DNA of 64,000 bases from DAOPZJ01 sp964587625 (GTDB taxonomy: Bacteria > Bacillota > Clostridia > Oscillospirales > JAKOTC01): positions 1 to 64,000 of the forward strand of contig CAZPLU010000003.1 in the NCBI GenBank assembly GCA_964587625.1, written 5' to 3'. Both the position numbers and the translations under genes were made by a program. Shown here piece by piece: positions 27,291 through 34,691 of the stretch. The notes beneath the pieces were generated by a model. It saw only the letters and a list, made by a program, of their open reading frames with translations, was not told the DNA's origin and did no database searches. Positions within the stretch are counted from its first letter, which is position 1. Every line of letters starts with the position of its first letter.

Positions 27291-28193
27291 ATGTCAATTA
27301 AAAACAAAATCGATTTCGTTCTGTTCGTCTCGGCGACGAACGCCAATCCCAACGGCGATCCGCTCGATGGTAATCGCCCGCGTATCAATTACGGAGGTTA
27401 CGGCGAAATATCGGATGTCTGCATCAAACGAAAAATTCGAAACCGTATGCAAGAACTTGGAAAACCGATTTTTGTGCAGTCGGAAGATCGTGTTGATGAT
27501 AAATGTAAAAGTTTAAAAGAACGTGCCGAAAGAAACGAAACACTCAACATAGAGATTAAAAAAGGGGCAAAATTGGATAAAGAAAAATGTGCTGAAATCG
27601 CATGTGGGTTGTGGATAGACGTAAGAACTTTCGGCCAAGTCTTTCCGTTCAGCGTTGAAAAGAAAAATAAAAAAACAGGAGAAACCGAAAAAGATAAAGG
27701 TAAAGGGGTTTCTGTCGGTGTGCGTGGGCCTGTGACAATCCATCAGGGAATAAGCGTCTCTCCAATCGTGATTCAAGATATGAAAATCACGAAAAGTGTG
27801 AACAGTGAGTCAGAAGGAAAAAAAGGACGCGATACCATGGGAAATAAACCCTTTATCGACTTCGGGCTTTATAAAATTAAGGGCTCGGTCAATGTCCAGC
27901 TGGCGGAAAAGACCGGTTTCGACGACGAGGACGCAAAAACGCTCAAGGAGTGTCTGCGCACACTGTTTGTCAACGACGCTTCTTCGGCGCGACCCGAGGG
28001 CTCGATGGAGGTCTGCAAGCTCTATTGGTGGCAACATAACTGCCGCGACGGGCAATATTCCTCCGCGAAAGTCCATCAATCGATCAACGCAATCTTGAAA
28101 GAGGGAATCGAAATCCCGAATTCGTTCGGCGATTATACTGTCAAAATCGAAGAGTTATCCGGATTAACGCCGGAAATCATAGATGGCATATAA
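27291..28193 (+). CDS. cas7: Cas7c (Csd2), Cascade backbone subunit
   Basis: The RAMP protein that polymerises along the crRNA to form the Cascade backbone. It has 300 residues. Typical Csd2 features are the N-terminal FVLFVSATNANPNGDPL, then RPRIN with a Gly-rich turn, a central glycine-rich GVRGPVTIHQGIS thumb region, and MGNKPFIDFGLY. GAGGAGG precedes the ATG at 27291; a frame reaching back to 27246 has no Shine-Dalgarno. The middle third (about 27480-27840) is Lys/Glu-rich and A+T-rich relative to the ends. It overlaps cas4 by 11 bases. Confidence 0.95.
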   Translation: MSIKNKIDFVLFVSATNANPNGDPLDGNRPRINYGGYGEISDVCIKRKIRNRMQELGKPIFVQSEDRVDDKCKSLKERAERNETLNIEIKKGAKLDKEKCAEIACGLWIDVRTFGQVFPFSVEKKNKKTGETEKDKGKGVSVGVRGPVTIHQGISVSPIVIQDMKITKSVNSESEGKKGRDTMGNKPFIDFGLYKIKGSVNVQLAEKTGFDDEDAKTLKECLRTLFVNDASSARPEGSMEVCKLYWWQHNCRDGQYSSAKVHQSINAILKEGIEIPNSFGDYTVKIEELSGLTPEIIDGI

Positions 28194-28851
28194 CGAAGAC
28201 GACTTCTTGCAGCTCTCCGGCGTTCAACACTTCGCTTTCTGCCGCCGCCAGTGGGCGCTGATCCACATCGAACAGCAATGGGGCGAAAACCTGCGGACGG
28301 CCGAGGGCGAGTTGCTGCACCAAAACGCCCATGACAATTACCGCACCGAATCCCGGGGAGATGTGATCATCTCCCGCGGGATGCCGGTGTTTTCGCGTAC
28401 GCTCGGGGCGAACGGCGCATGCGATATCGTGGAATTCCGCCGGTGCGAAAACGGGATTACACTCCACGGAAAACCGGGGGCTTTCGAGGTCTATCCAGTC
28501 GAATATAAGCGCGGCAAGCCCAAAGACACCGATATTGACATCCTTCAGCTCGCCGCGCAAGCGATCTGCCTTGAAGAGATGCTGGTCTGCGAGATACCGT
28601 GCGGGGCGGTGTATTACGGCGAGACCAGGCACCGCTTAAGAGTCGAACTGACCGGTGAGCTGAAAGAAAAAGTGCGGTCGTGCTTTAAAGAAATGCACGA
28701 ATATTTCAAACGGGGATATACCCCTTGCCCGAGACCATCAAAGAGCTGCAACGCCTGCTCGTTGAAAGACCTCTGCCTTCCGCGGCTCGCCAAAACTTGT
28801 TCCGCGAAAACTTACAATGCCGAAAACCTCGGAACGGGGGAGATGACTTGA
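28183..28851 (+). CDS. cas4: Cas4 exonuclease
   Basis: Iron-sulfur RecB-like nuclease that trims and orients prespacers for PAM-correct integration with Cas1-Cas2. The 222 residues contain the expected single N-terminal cysteine (Cys20 in AFCRRQW) and the C-terminal CNACSLKDLC cluster (Cys189, 192, 198), together forming the 4Fe-4S site. The nuclease residues are Asp81 in NGACDIVEF and VEYKRGKPK (Glu107, Lys109). The start overlaps the end of cas7, and the stop overlaps the cas1 TTG start, giving tight coupling within the adaptation module. Confidence 0.95.
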   Translation: MAYNEDDFLQLSGVQHFAFCRRQWALIHIEQQWGENLRTAEGELLHQNAHDNYRTESRGDVIISRGMPVFSRTLGANGACDIVEFRRCENGITLHGKPGAFEVYPVEYKRGKPKDTDIDILQLAAQAICLEEMLVCEIPCGAVYYGETRHRLRVELTGELKEKVRSCFKEMHEYFKRGYTPCPRPSKSCNACSLKDLCLPRLAKTCSAKTYNAENLGTGEMT

Positions 28852-29879
28852 AAAAACTGTTGAATACGCTGTATGTCACCTCCGAAGACGCCTATCTCTC
28901 GTTGGACGGCGAGAATGTGGTGATTTTATCTGGAGAGGAGACGAGAGGCCGTTTTCCGCTTCACACGCTTGAGGGGATCGTCACATTCGGTTATACAGGA
29001 GCAAGCCCGGCGCTGATGGGAAAATGCGCCGAAATGAACAAACCGCTCGTCTTTATGAGAACGAACGGCAGATTCTTGGCACGTGTAGTCGGAAAACAAT
29101 ATGGGAATGTTCTGCTTCGGATGGCGCAGCACGCCTGCTTCAACGAAAAAACGGATGCTTTTCATATCGCCAAAAACATCATTTCCGCCAAGCTGACGAA
29201 CAGCGCCGCGGTATTGCGCCGAGCAGTCAGTGATCATGAAATTCGGCTGGATGCCACGGCAATTTCCGAAAAGGCCGCTTTTTTGAAAAACAACTCCTTA
29301 AGAGCGTACAAAGCCGTTGATTTCGCCTCGCTGCGCGGTCTGGAAGGGGAGAGCGCGAATCAGTATTTTTCGGTGTTCGACCAGTTGATTTTACAACAGA
29401 AGGATGATTTCCAATATAACGGGAGAAGCCGCAGACCGCCGATGGATCCGGTGAACGCCATGTTGTCTTTCGGGTATTCTCTGCTGACATCGATGTGTAC
29501 AAACGCGCTTGAGGCGGTGGGGCTGGATCCTTACATCGGGATTTTCCATACCGAACGTCCCGGCAGATGCTCACTTTCGTTAGATTTGGCGGAGGAATTC
29601 CGAGCGGCGTTTGTCGACCGTTTTATATTATCCCTGATTAATATGAAAATGGTATCTTACAAATCGTTTTTGAAAGAAAACGACGGCGCAGTGCTTTTGA
29701 CCGATGACGCGCGAAAAGATTTTCTCACCGCGTGGCAGAGGAAAAAGCAAGAAGAATTGATTCACCCTTACCTCGGCGAAAAAGCGGCGTGGGGTCTGAT
29801 GCCGCATATTCAGGCGATGCTTCTCGCCAGATTTTTGCGCGGTGACATCGATGATTACCCGCCGTTTATATGGAAATGA
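28848..29879 (+). CDS. cas1: Cas1 integrase
   Basis: Metal-dependent integrase inserting new spacers at the leader end of the array. It has 343 residues if started at the TTG at 28848, which overlaps the cas4 stop and follows GGGGGAG at good spacing; a frame open back to 28725 lacks a plausible start. The active-site Glu is in RGLEGESANQYF (Glu166/168), His234 in GIFHTERPG and Asp246 in SLSLDLAEEFR. All three acidic/His ligands are intact, so adaptation could still work even though cas3 is broken. Confidence 0.95.
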   Translation: MKKLLNTLYVTSEDAYLSLDGENVVILSGEETRGRFPLHTLEGIVTFGYTGASPALMGKCAEMNKPLVFMRTNGRFLARVVGKQYGNVLLRMAQHACFNEKTDAFHIAKNIISAKLTNSAAVLRRAVSDHEIRLDATAISEKAAFLKNNSLRAYKAVDFASLRGLEGESANQYFSVFDQLILQQKDDFQYNGRSRRPPMDPVNAMLSFGYSLLTSMCTNALEAVGLDPYIGIFHTERPGRCSLSLDLAEEFRAAFVDRFILSLINMKMVSYKSFLKENDGAVLLTDDARKDFLTAWQRKKQEELIHPYLGEKAAWGLMPHIQAMLLARFLRGDIDDYPPFIWK

Positions 29880-29937
29880 TTGTTTTCGTGAAAAACTCGG
29901 GAAAACCATTCTGCTTTTACGAAAGGACGGTCGTATT

Positions 29938-30228
29938 ATGCTCATTTTAATTACATATGACGTCAATACCGAAACCGCTGCGGGTCGAAAACGACTGCGT
30001 AAAGTTGCCGATATCTGCGTGGATTACGGACAACGGGTTCAAAATTCCGTTTTTGAATGCCTTTCGGATCCCGCCCAGTTGTGTAGGATAAAAGCGAAAT
30101 TGGTTGGCGTTATCGATCCGCAGAAGGACAGTTTACGTTTTTATAACCTCGGAAAAAATTATGCTTCAAGAATCGAACACATCGGCGCAAAAAAGGCATA
30201 TGATCCCCAAGATCCGATGATTGTGTGA
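29938..30228 (+). CDS. cas2: Cas2
   Basis: Structural partner of Cas1 in the spacer-integration complex. The 96 residues have the ferredoxin-like start MLILITYDVNTE with the conserved Asp8, and QRVQNSVFECLSD in the usual second block. The ATG at 29938 follows AAAGGA; an in-frame upstream extension is not Cas2-like. It is the last cas gene, 58 bases after cas1 and 168 bases before the first repeat. Confidence 0.95.
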   Translation: MLILITYDVNTETAAGRKRLRKVADICVDYGQRVQNSVFECLSDPAQLCRIKAKLVGVIDPQKDSLRFYNLGKNYASRIEHIGAKKAYDPQDPMIV

Positions 30229-30396
30229 GTGCGAAAATGAAGCGCACATAAAATAGCGGGGGATTCGCACCGAAAAACATTGCTTTTATCGACCGTTTAA
30301 GTTATCTTAATGATATACAGCACGATTTTCGCTTAGGCGTTTGTGCAGTATTTACATGTTTTGACGAAATGGGTATATAAAAATATCTGTTTCGCA
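30229..30396 (+). promoter_or_regulatory. CRISPR leader
   Basis: The A+T-rich stretch between cas2 and the first repeat, on the side where type I-C leaders lie given the repeat direction. It begins with a GTGCGAA / TTCGCAC inverted repeat (about 30230 and 30269). TTGACG (30361-30366) and an A+T-rich TATATAAAAAT follow, but the spacing does not give a confident promoter. Confidence 0.6.
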
Positions 30397-30566
30397 GTCG
30401 CTCCCTCCTGCAGGGAGCGTGGATTGAAATACCTCGTTTTGTCATTCTGAGCCGGGGGACGCCGCGTCGCTCCCTCCTGCAGGGAGCGTGGATTGAAATG
30501 GACTGCGCGTTGGACAACGCGGGGCGCTGTATGTCGCTCCCTCCTGCAGGGAGCGTGGATTGAAAT
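30397..30566 (+). CRISPR. Short type I-C CRISPR array, 3 repeats and 2 spacers
   Basis: Three identical 34-base repeats at 30397-30430, 30466-30499 and 30533-30566. Each begins GTCGCTCCCT, has a CTCCCTCCTGCAGGGAG hairpin core, and ends GTGGATTGAAAT, the classic type I-C repeat form. Spacers are 35 bases (30431-30465) and 33 bases (30500-30532). The 34 bases after the third repeat have spacer length and are followed by a hairpin that may be a degenerate last repeat. The array is very short for a complete cas locus. Confidence 0.95.
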
Positions 30567-30600
30567 GCCTGTACTTCTGACGTCGGCTTGCTCTTGCCTT

Positions 30601-30630
30601 GTCCCGCTCCGATTGGAGCGGGAGGGTTTT
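30601..30630 (+). terminator. Array-end terminator or degenerate final repeat
   Basis: CCCGCTCC (30603-30610), GATT loop, GGAGCGGG (30615-30622), then AGGGTTTT. It starts with GTC and carries the same kind of CGCTCC stem as the repeat, exactly one spacer length after repeat three. It could act as an intrinsic terminator of pre-crRNA. Confidence 0.55.
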
Positions 30631-30679
30631 ATATTAAAAACGTCCGCGCTTTTATAGCTTGGTCTCGGCTTTTTTCACA

Positions 30680-30709
30680 TTGACAAAATGACATTGGTTA
30701 TAGTAAAAT
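30680..30709 (+). promoter_or_regulatory. Promoter of the tsaE operon
   Basis: TTGACA (30680-30685), 18-base spacer, TAAAAT (30704-30709), about 23 bases before the presumed tsaE start. Confidence 0.6.
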
Positions 30710-30731
30710 TCCAACGAAGGCGGGTGAGGGG

Positions 30732-31166
30732 TTGCGCGGAAAATTTGTGGCGAAAAATCAAAAAGAGACCGAAGCGCTGGCGCAAGAGTTCGCCGATGAA
30801 CTGCGCGGCGGCGAAGTGATCGCTTTTTTCGGTGATCTCGGCAGCGGCAAAACCACTTTTACCTCGGCGCTTGCGAGAGCGCTCGGCTGCCCCGAGACGG
30901 TCACCAGCCCGACTTTTGTGATCATGAACCGGTATGAGGGGCGGCTGGTCGTCAACCATTTCGATATGTACCGCGTCAACGATTTCGACGGCTTTTATTC
31001 CACCGGTTATTTCGATGTCGCCGGTCAGCCGGATTCGGTGACGCTGATCGAGTGGAGCGAAAACATCATCGATTTCATCCCGCCGCCGTCCCATCAAATA
31101 CGCATCTCGCGGGGCGCGGCGCCCGACGAACGAATTTTTGAATTTTCGGAGGGGGAAAAAGCATGA
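30732..31166 (+). CDS. tsaE: tRNA threonylcarbamoyladenosine biosynthesis ATPase TsaE
   Basis: Subunit of the TsaBDE complex that puts N6-threonylcarbamoyl on A37 of ANN-decoding tRNAs; TsaE supplies ATPase activity. The P-loop GDLGSGKTTF is at residues 34-43, followed by SPTFVIMNRYEG and the Walker B-like HFDMYRV. The start is uncertain: TTG at 30732 has AAGGCGG at suitable distance, and a GTG at 30747 is the alternative. The stop overlaps the tsaB ATG as ATGA, so the two are coupled. tsaD is not in the window. Confidence 0.92.
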   Translation: MRGKFVAKNQKETEALAQEFADELRGGEVIAFFGDLGSGKTTFTSALARALGCPETVTSPTFVIMNRYEGRLVVNHFDMYRVNDFDGFYSTGYFDVAGQPDSVTLIEWSENIIDFIPPPSHQIRISRGAAPDERIFEFSEGEKA

Positions 31167-31831
31167 AAATCCTTGCGATCGACTCCTCCACCTCCACCGC
31201 GGCGGTCGGGATCGGCGAAAACGGCAAGACGTTGATTTCAAGATTTACGAATAACGGACTGACGCATTCCCAGACCCTGATGCCGATGGTCGCCGAATGT
31301 CTTGCCGAGTGCGGTTTGACGATGAAGCAGATCGGCGCAGTTGCGGTCACGGTCGGCCCCGGCTCGTTTACGGGGGTGCGCATCGGGATCAGCACGGCGA
31401 AAGGGCTTGCGATGGGCGCGGACATCGGCGTGATCCCGGTGTCGTCGCTGGCGGCGTTGGCAGAAAACGGGGCGGGGGGAAAAACGCTGCTCTGCCCGGT
31501 CTTCGACGCCCGCTGCGGGCAGGTGTATAACGCGCTTTTCGACGGTTCAAAGCGGCTGACGCCGCAGCGGTTGACGCCCGACCGGGCATTGACCATCGTC
31601 CAGCTGCGCGATGAACTCGCGGGGAAACCGGTATTGTTATTCGGCGACGGTGCAAAACTCTGCGCGGAGCAAATTCCGGACGCCGTTCTCGCGCCCGAGG
31701 AAAAGCGCCATATCATCGCCGTCGGCATTTTAACCGCCGCGCAAAAAGAAAAACCCGTTGATTTTGAAAACATCAAACCTGTCTATCTCCGCATGTCGCA
31801 GGCGGAAAGAGAACGCGAAGGGAGACAATAA
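31163..31831 (+). CDS. tsaB: tRNA threonylcarbamoyladenosine biosynthesis protein TsaB
   Basis: Dimerisation platform of the t6A-forming complex, binding TsaD and TsaE. The 222 residues show the ASKHA-fold start MKILAIDSSTSTAAVG, HSQTLMPMV, and the hallmark VTVGPGSFTGVRIGISTAKG. It overlaps tsaE by four bases and is followed after three bases by rpiB, so these belong to one transcription unit. Confidence 0.95.
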   Translation: MKILAIDSSTSTAAVGIGENGKTLISRFTNNGLTHSQTLMPMVAECLAECGLTMKQIGAVAVTVGPGSFTGVRIGISTAKGLAMGADIGVIPVSSLAALAENGAGGKTLLCPVFDARCGQVYNALFDGSKRLTPQRLTPDRALTIVQLRDELAGKPVLLFGDGAKLCAEQIPDAVLAPEEKRHIIAVGILTAAQKEKPVDFENIKPVYLRMSQAEREREGRQ

Positions 31832-31834
31832 AAA

Positions 31835-32272
31835 ATGATCGCTATCGCATCGGACCACGGCGGATACGAAATGAAAGAAGCCGTTAAAAAATGGCTCAAA
31901 GAAAACGGGTATGACTTCATCGACTGCGGCACCAACTCCGCCGAATCGGTTGATTACCCCGTCTATGCCAAACTGGTCGCGCAAAAAATTTTATCGGGCG
32001 AATGCGGCCGCGGGATTTTGATCTGCACCAACGGCATCGGCATCTGCATGGCCGCCAACCGGTTCAAAGGCATCCGCGCCGCGCACTGCGAGAGCGTGGA
32101 GAGCGCCCGGATGACGCGCCGCCACAACGACGCCAACGTCATCTGCATCGGCGGCGGGACCAATACCGAAGAGCACGCGTTCGAGATGGTAAAAGTATTT
32201 TTGACCACCGGCTTCGACGGCGGCGAGCGCCACGAGCGCCGCATCAAGCTGATGGACGAACAGACCTTTTAA
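31835..32272 (+). CDS. rpiB: Ribose-5-phosphate isomerase B (RpiB/LacAB family)
   Basis: Interconverts ribose 5-phosphate and ribulose 5-phosphate (EC 5.3.1.6). The 145-residue protein begins MIAIASDHGGYEMKEAV, typical of RpiB. The active-site Cys64 is in ICTNGIGICMAANR; most RpiB proteins read CGTGIG here, so the anion-hole loop is slightly varied. The phosphate-binding block ARMTRRHNDAN and KGIRAAHC are as expected. Because of the loop change an allose- or galactose-6-phosphate isomerase role cannot be excluded. Confidence 0.88.
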   Translation: MIAIASDHGGYEMKEAVKKWLKENGYDFIDCGTNSAESVDYPVYAKLVAQKILSGECGRGILICTNGIGICMAANRFKGIRAAHCESVESARMTRRHNDANVICIGGGTNTEEHAFEMVKVFLTTGFDGGERHERRIKLMDEQTF

Positions 32273-32278
32273 ATTTAT

Positions 32279-33031
32279 ATGGATTGTAAACTGCTGGTTT
32301 TCGACCTCGACGACACGCTGCTGCGCTCCGATAAAACCATCTCCGACGCAAGCGCCGATGCAATCCGGAGGTGCGCACAAGCGGGCATGAAAATCGCCTA
32401 CATCACTGCCCGTTCGCCGCGCAAAGTGGGTTTATTCTTAAAAGACCTGCCGTGCGACGCGCTGGCGCTGTATAACGGCGCTCTGATTTATGTCGGCGGC
32501 GAGTTGATCGAAAAAAACGTGATTCCGTTTTCGGCGGGCATGCGGACGATTAAAAGAGTGCTTGAGCGGTACCCCAAAGCGGCGTGCGGCATTTATCTGG
32601 AGCCGTACAGTTATTTCAAGGGGACTTTGAAAACGATTGAGACAGGGGAATCGATTCCCTGTACGCTAAAACAGCTGCCGGAACGCGACATCCAGCGCAT
32701 CCGCCTGATTTTCGACGAATACGAGAGTTATGATATCTCCGACTGTGTCGGGCCGGAGATGAATCTGTTTTCGTCTCCGAACGCGGCATTGATCACGCAC
32801 AGGGACGCCGACAAATTGAACGCGCTGAAAAAAATCGCCGGGAAATTGGGAATTGATTTGAGACAAACGGTCGCGTTCGGCGACTCCGACATCGACATTG
32901 AAATGTTGAAAAATGCGGGTATCGGCGTCGCGGTGGAAAACGCCCTACCCGAGGTCAAAGCGGTCGCCGACGAAATCTGCGGCGTCAACGACGACGACGG
33001 CGTGGTGAAATGGCTGAACGGACACCTATGA
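32279..33031 (+). CDS. Cof-type HAD phosphatase
   Basis: A HAD-superfamily IIB (Cof/YidA-type) sugar-phosphate phosphatase of 250 residues. Motif I is VFDLDDTLL (Asp9, Asp11), motif II is AYITARSP, the cap domain spans roughly residues 85-180, and motif IV is AFGDSDIDIEMLKNAG. Substrates of this family are broad (sugar phosphates, FMN, PLP). The start follows rpiB by six bases with no clear Shine-Dalgarno, suggesting coupling. Confidence 0.88.
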   Translation: MDCKLLVFDLDDTLLRSDKTISDASADAIRRCAQAGMKIAYITARSPRKVGLFLKDLPCDALALYNGALIYVGGELIEKNVIPFSAGMRTIKRVLERYPKAACGIYLEPYSYFKGTLKTIETGESIPCTLKQLPERDIQRIRLIFDEYESYDISDCVGPEMNLFSSPNAALITHRDADKLNALKKIAGKLGIDLRQTVAFGDSDIDIEMLKNAGIGVAVENALPEVKAVADEICGVNDDDGVVKWLNGHL

Positions 33032-33047
33032 ACCGGAGGCGAATCAT

Positions 33048-33566
33048 GTGCGAGGCGTTGATCAATATAAGGTAAAATTGCTTCCCTATGACCCGTTATG
33101 GGCAGAAGAATTTAATAAAACCAAGGCCTTGATTCAGGCGTTGTGGAAAGACAATGTCGTCGACATCCAGCACTTCGGCAGCACCGCCATACGGGGCATC
33201 GCTGCGAAACCGATCCTCGACGTGGCGGCCGTCTTGAAATCGTTTGCCGGGATGGATATCGAGGCGATGGAGCGCGCCGGATACGAGTACGGCGGACTGC
33301 GGGAGCCGGATAACGACCGCCACTTTTTTATGCTGCGCGGGGAAAACGGGATATCGTTGCACCATATCCACTGTTACGAACCGGACAATGTCGATTTCAA
33401 GCGCTGTGTCGGGTTCCGCGATTATTTAAACGCCCATCCGGAGGAGGCGGAAACATATTCCGAATTGAAAGCCGAACTCGCGCGGCGGTATCCGGAAGAC
33501 CGATTCGCATACTCCGACGGCAAAATAGAATTTATCCAGTCCGTCTATCGAAAACTCGGATTGTAA
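33048..33566 (+). CDS. GrpB family protein
   Basis: A 172-residue GrpB (UPF0157) protein, a nucleotidyltransferase-fold family, sometimes fused to dephospho-CoA kinase. Conserved features visible are LLPYDPLWAEEF, IQHFGSTAIRGIAAKPILDV (the GST-containing loop and downstream Asp) and FMLRGENGISLHHIHCYE. The start is a GTG with GGAGG eight bases upstream. It is the last gene of the tsaE-tsaB-rpiB-phosphatase unit before a terminator. The biological role of GrpB is not known. Confidence 0.85.
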   Translation: MRGVDQYKVKLLPYDPLWAEEFNKTKALIQALWKDNVVDIQHFGSTAIRGIAAKPILDVAAVLKSFAGMDIEAMERAGYEYGGLREPDNDRHFFMLRGENGISLHHIHCYEPDNVDFKRCVGFRDYLNAHPEEAETYSELKAELARRYPEDRFAYSDGKIEFIQSVYRKLGL

Positions 33567-33589
33567 TCAAACGAATAGAGCATTGTATA

Positions 33590-33616
33590 GGCCGCTTTTG
33601 ACGGCCATTTCTTTTT
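33590..33616 (+). terminator. Terminator after the tsaE-grpB unit
   Basis: GGCCG, CTTTTGA loop, CGGCC, then ATTTCTTTTT, starting 23 bases after the GrpB stop. Confidence 0.75.
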
Positions 33617-33679
33617 ATCGGTTATGAGCAGGGACATCCCGTCATATATTTTCTTGAGAATATGACGGAGGTGTACAGT

Positions 33680-34600
33680 ATGAGGAATTTTTATCCTGAG
33701 GGACAGTTGATCAATACGCCGCAAAACCGCGCCGCGCTGTTTTCGCGCAGCGGGTTGGAATGGGCTCTCAGCGGCAACCGCACCATCGAGGCGCGCGCGG
33801 TAATGTGCGACCGCGACCACAATTTGACGGTCGATCTGGGGTGCATGCGGGGAGCCATTGACCGTGAGGAGGCGGCGCTGGGCATCGCGGAGGGCAAGGT
33901 CAAGGACATTGCAATCATCTCACGGGTCAACAAGCCGGTCTGTTTCAAAGTCACGGGGTTCGCCGAGCGCGAAGGCAGGGCGGTGGCCGTGCTGTCCCGA
34001 AAGCGCGCGCAAGAGGAATGTATGCGGGAGTACATATCCCGCCTTGAGCCCGGCGACATCATCCCCGCGACCGCCACCCACAACGAGAATTTCGGTTCGT
34101 TTTGCGACATCGGCTGCGGCATCGTCGCGCTGCTGCCGATCGACAGCATCTCGGTCTCGCGCATTTCGCACCCGTCCGACCGGATTAAATCCGGAGACAA
34201 TTTATACGTCGCGGTGCGCGGCACGGACAACGAGGGCAGGGTGTGCCTGACCCACCGGGAGCTGCTGGGCACCTGGGAGCAGAACGCGAAAAAGTTCAGC
34301 CCCGGCCAGACGGTCTCGGGCATCATCCGCTCCATCGAGGACTACGGCATCTTTGTCGAACTCACGCCGAATCTCGCCGGACTCGCCGAAAAGAAAGAAA
34401 ACACCAAGGCAGGGCAATCCGCCAGTGTTTTTATTAAAAATATCATCCCCGAAAAGATGAAGGTCAAATTGATCATCGTCGACAGTTTTTTCGACGAGCA
34501 GAGTTTCATCGCGACCGAGTATTACATCACCGAAGGGCGGCTTGCGAATTGGCGGTATTCTCCGCAGGAGTGCAATAAAGTGATTGAGACCATATTTTGA
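33680..34600 (+). CDS. S1 RNA-binding domain protein
   Basis: A 306-residue protein with a clear S1 domain at about residues 205-265 (GQTVSGIIRSIEDYGIFVEL, then LAGLAEKKENT). Two upstream regions look like weaker S1-like OB folds (IEARAVMCDRDHNLTVDLG and GDIIPATATHNENFG). It is not ribosomal protein S1, which has four or more clear repeats, nor typical CvfB. GGAGGTG precedes the ATG at 33680. A 9-bp hairpin (33639-33668) overlaps the first two bases of that Shine-Dalgarno. It probably binds RNA or ribosomes; the target is unknown. Confidence 0.75.
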   Translation: MRNFYPEGQLINTPQNRAALFSRSGLEWALSGNRTIEARAVMCDRDHNLTVDLGCMRGAIDREEAALGIAEGKVKDIAIISRVNKPVCFKVTGFAEREGRAVAVLSRKRAQEECMREYISRLEPGDIIPATATHNENFGSFCDIGCGIVALLPIDSISVSRISHPSDRIKSGDNLYVAVRGTDNEGRVCLTHRELLGTWEQNAKKFSPGQTVSGIIRSIEDYGIFVELTPNLAGLAEKKENTKAGQSASVFIKNIIPEKMKVKLIIVDSFFDEQSFIATEYYITEGRLANWRYSPQECNKVIETIF

Positions 34601-34691
34601 AAAATTTTACGATAATCAAATTCCCTTCGCCGGGCATATATTGCATTAGGAGCATTGCCCATGAACGATACATATGACGGAGGAAAATTTT

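Noticed and set aside
30302..30517. Minus-strand ORF running through the CRISPR array
   Set aside because: Its repeated peptide is a translation of the CRISPR repeats, so it is not a gene.
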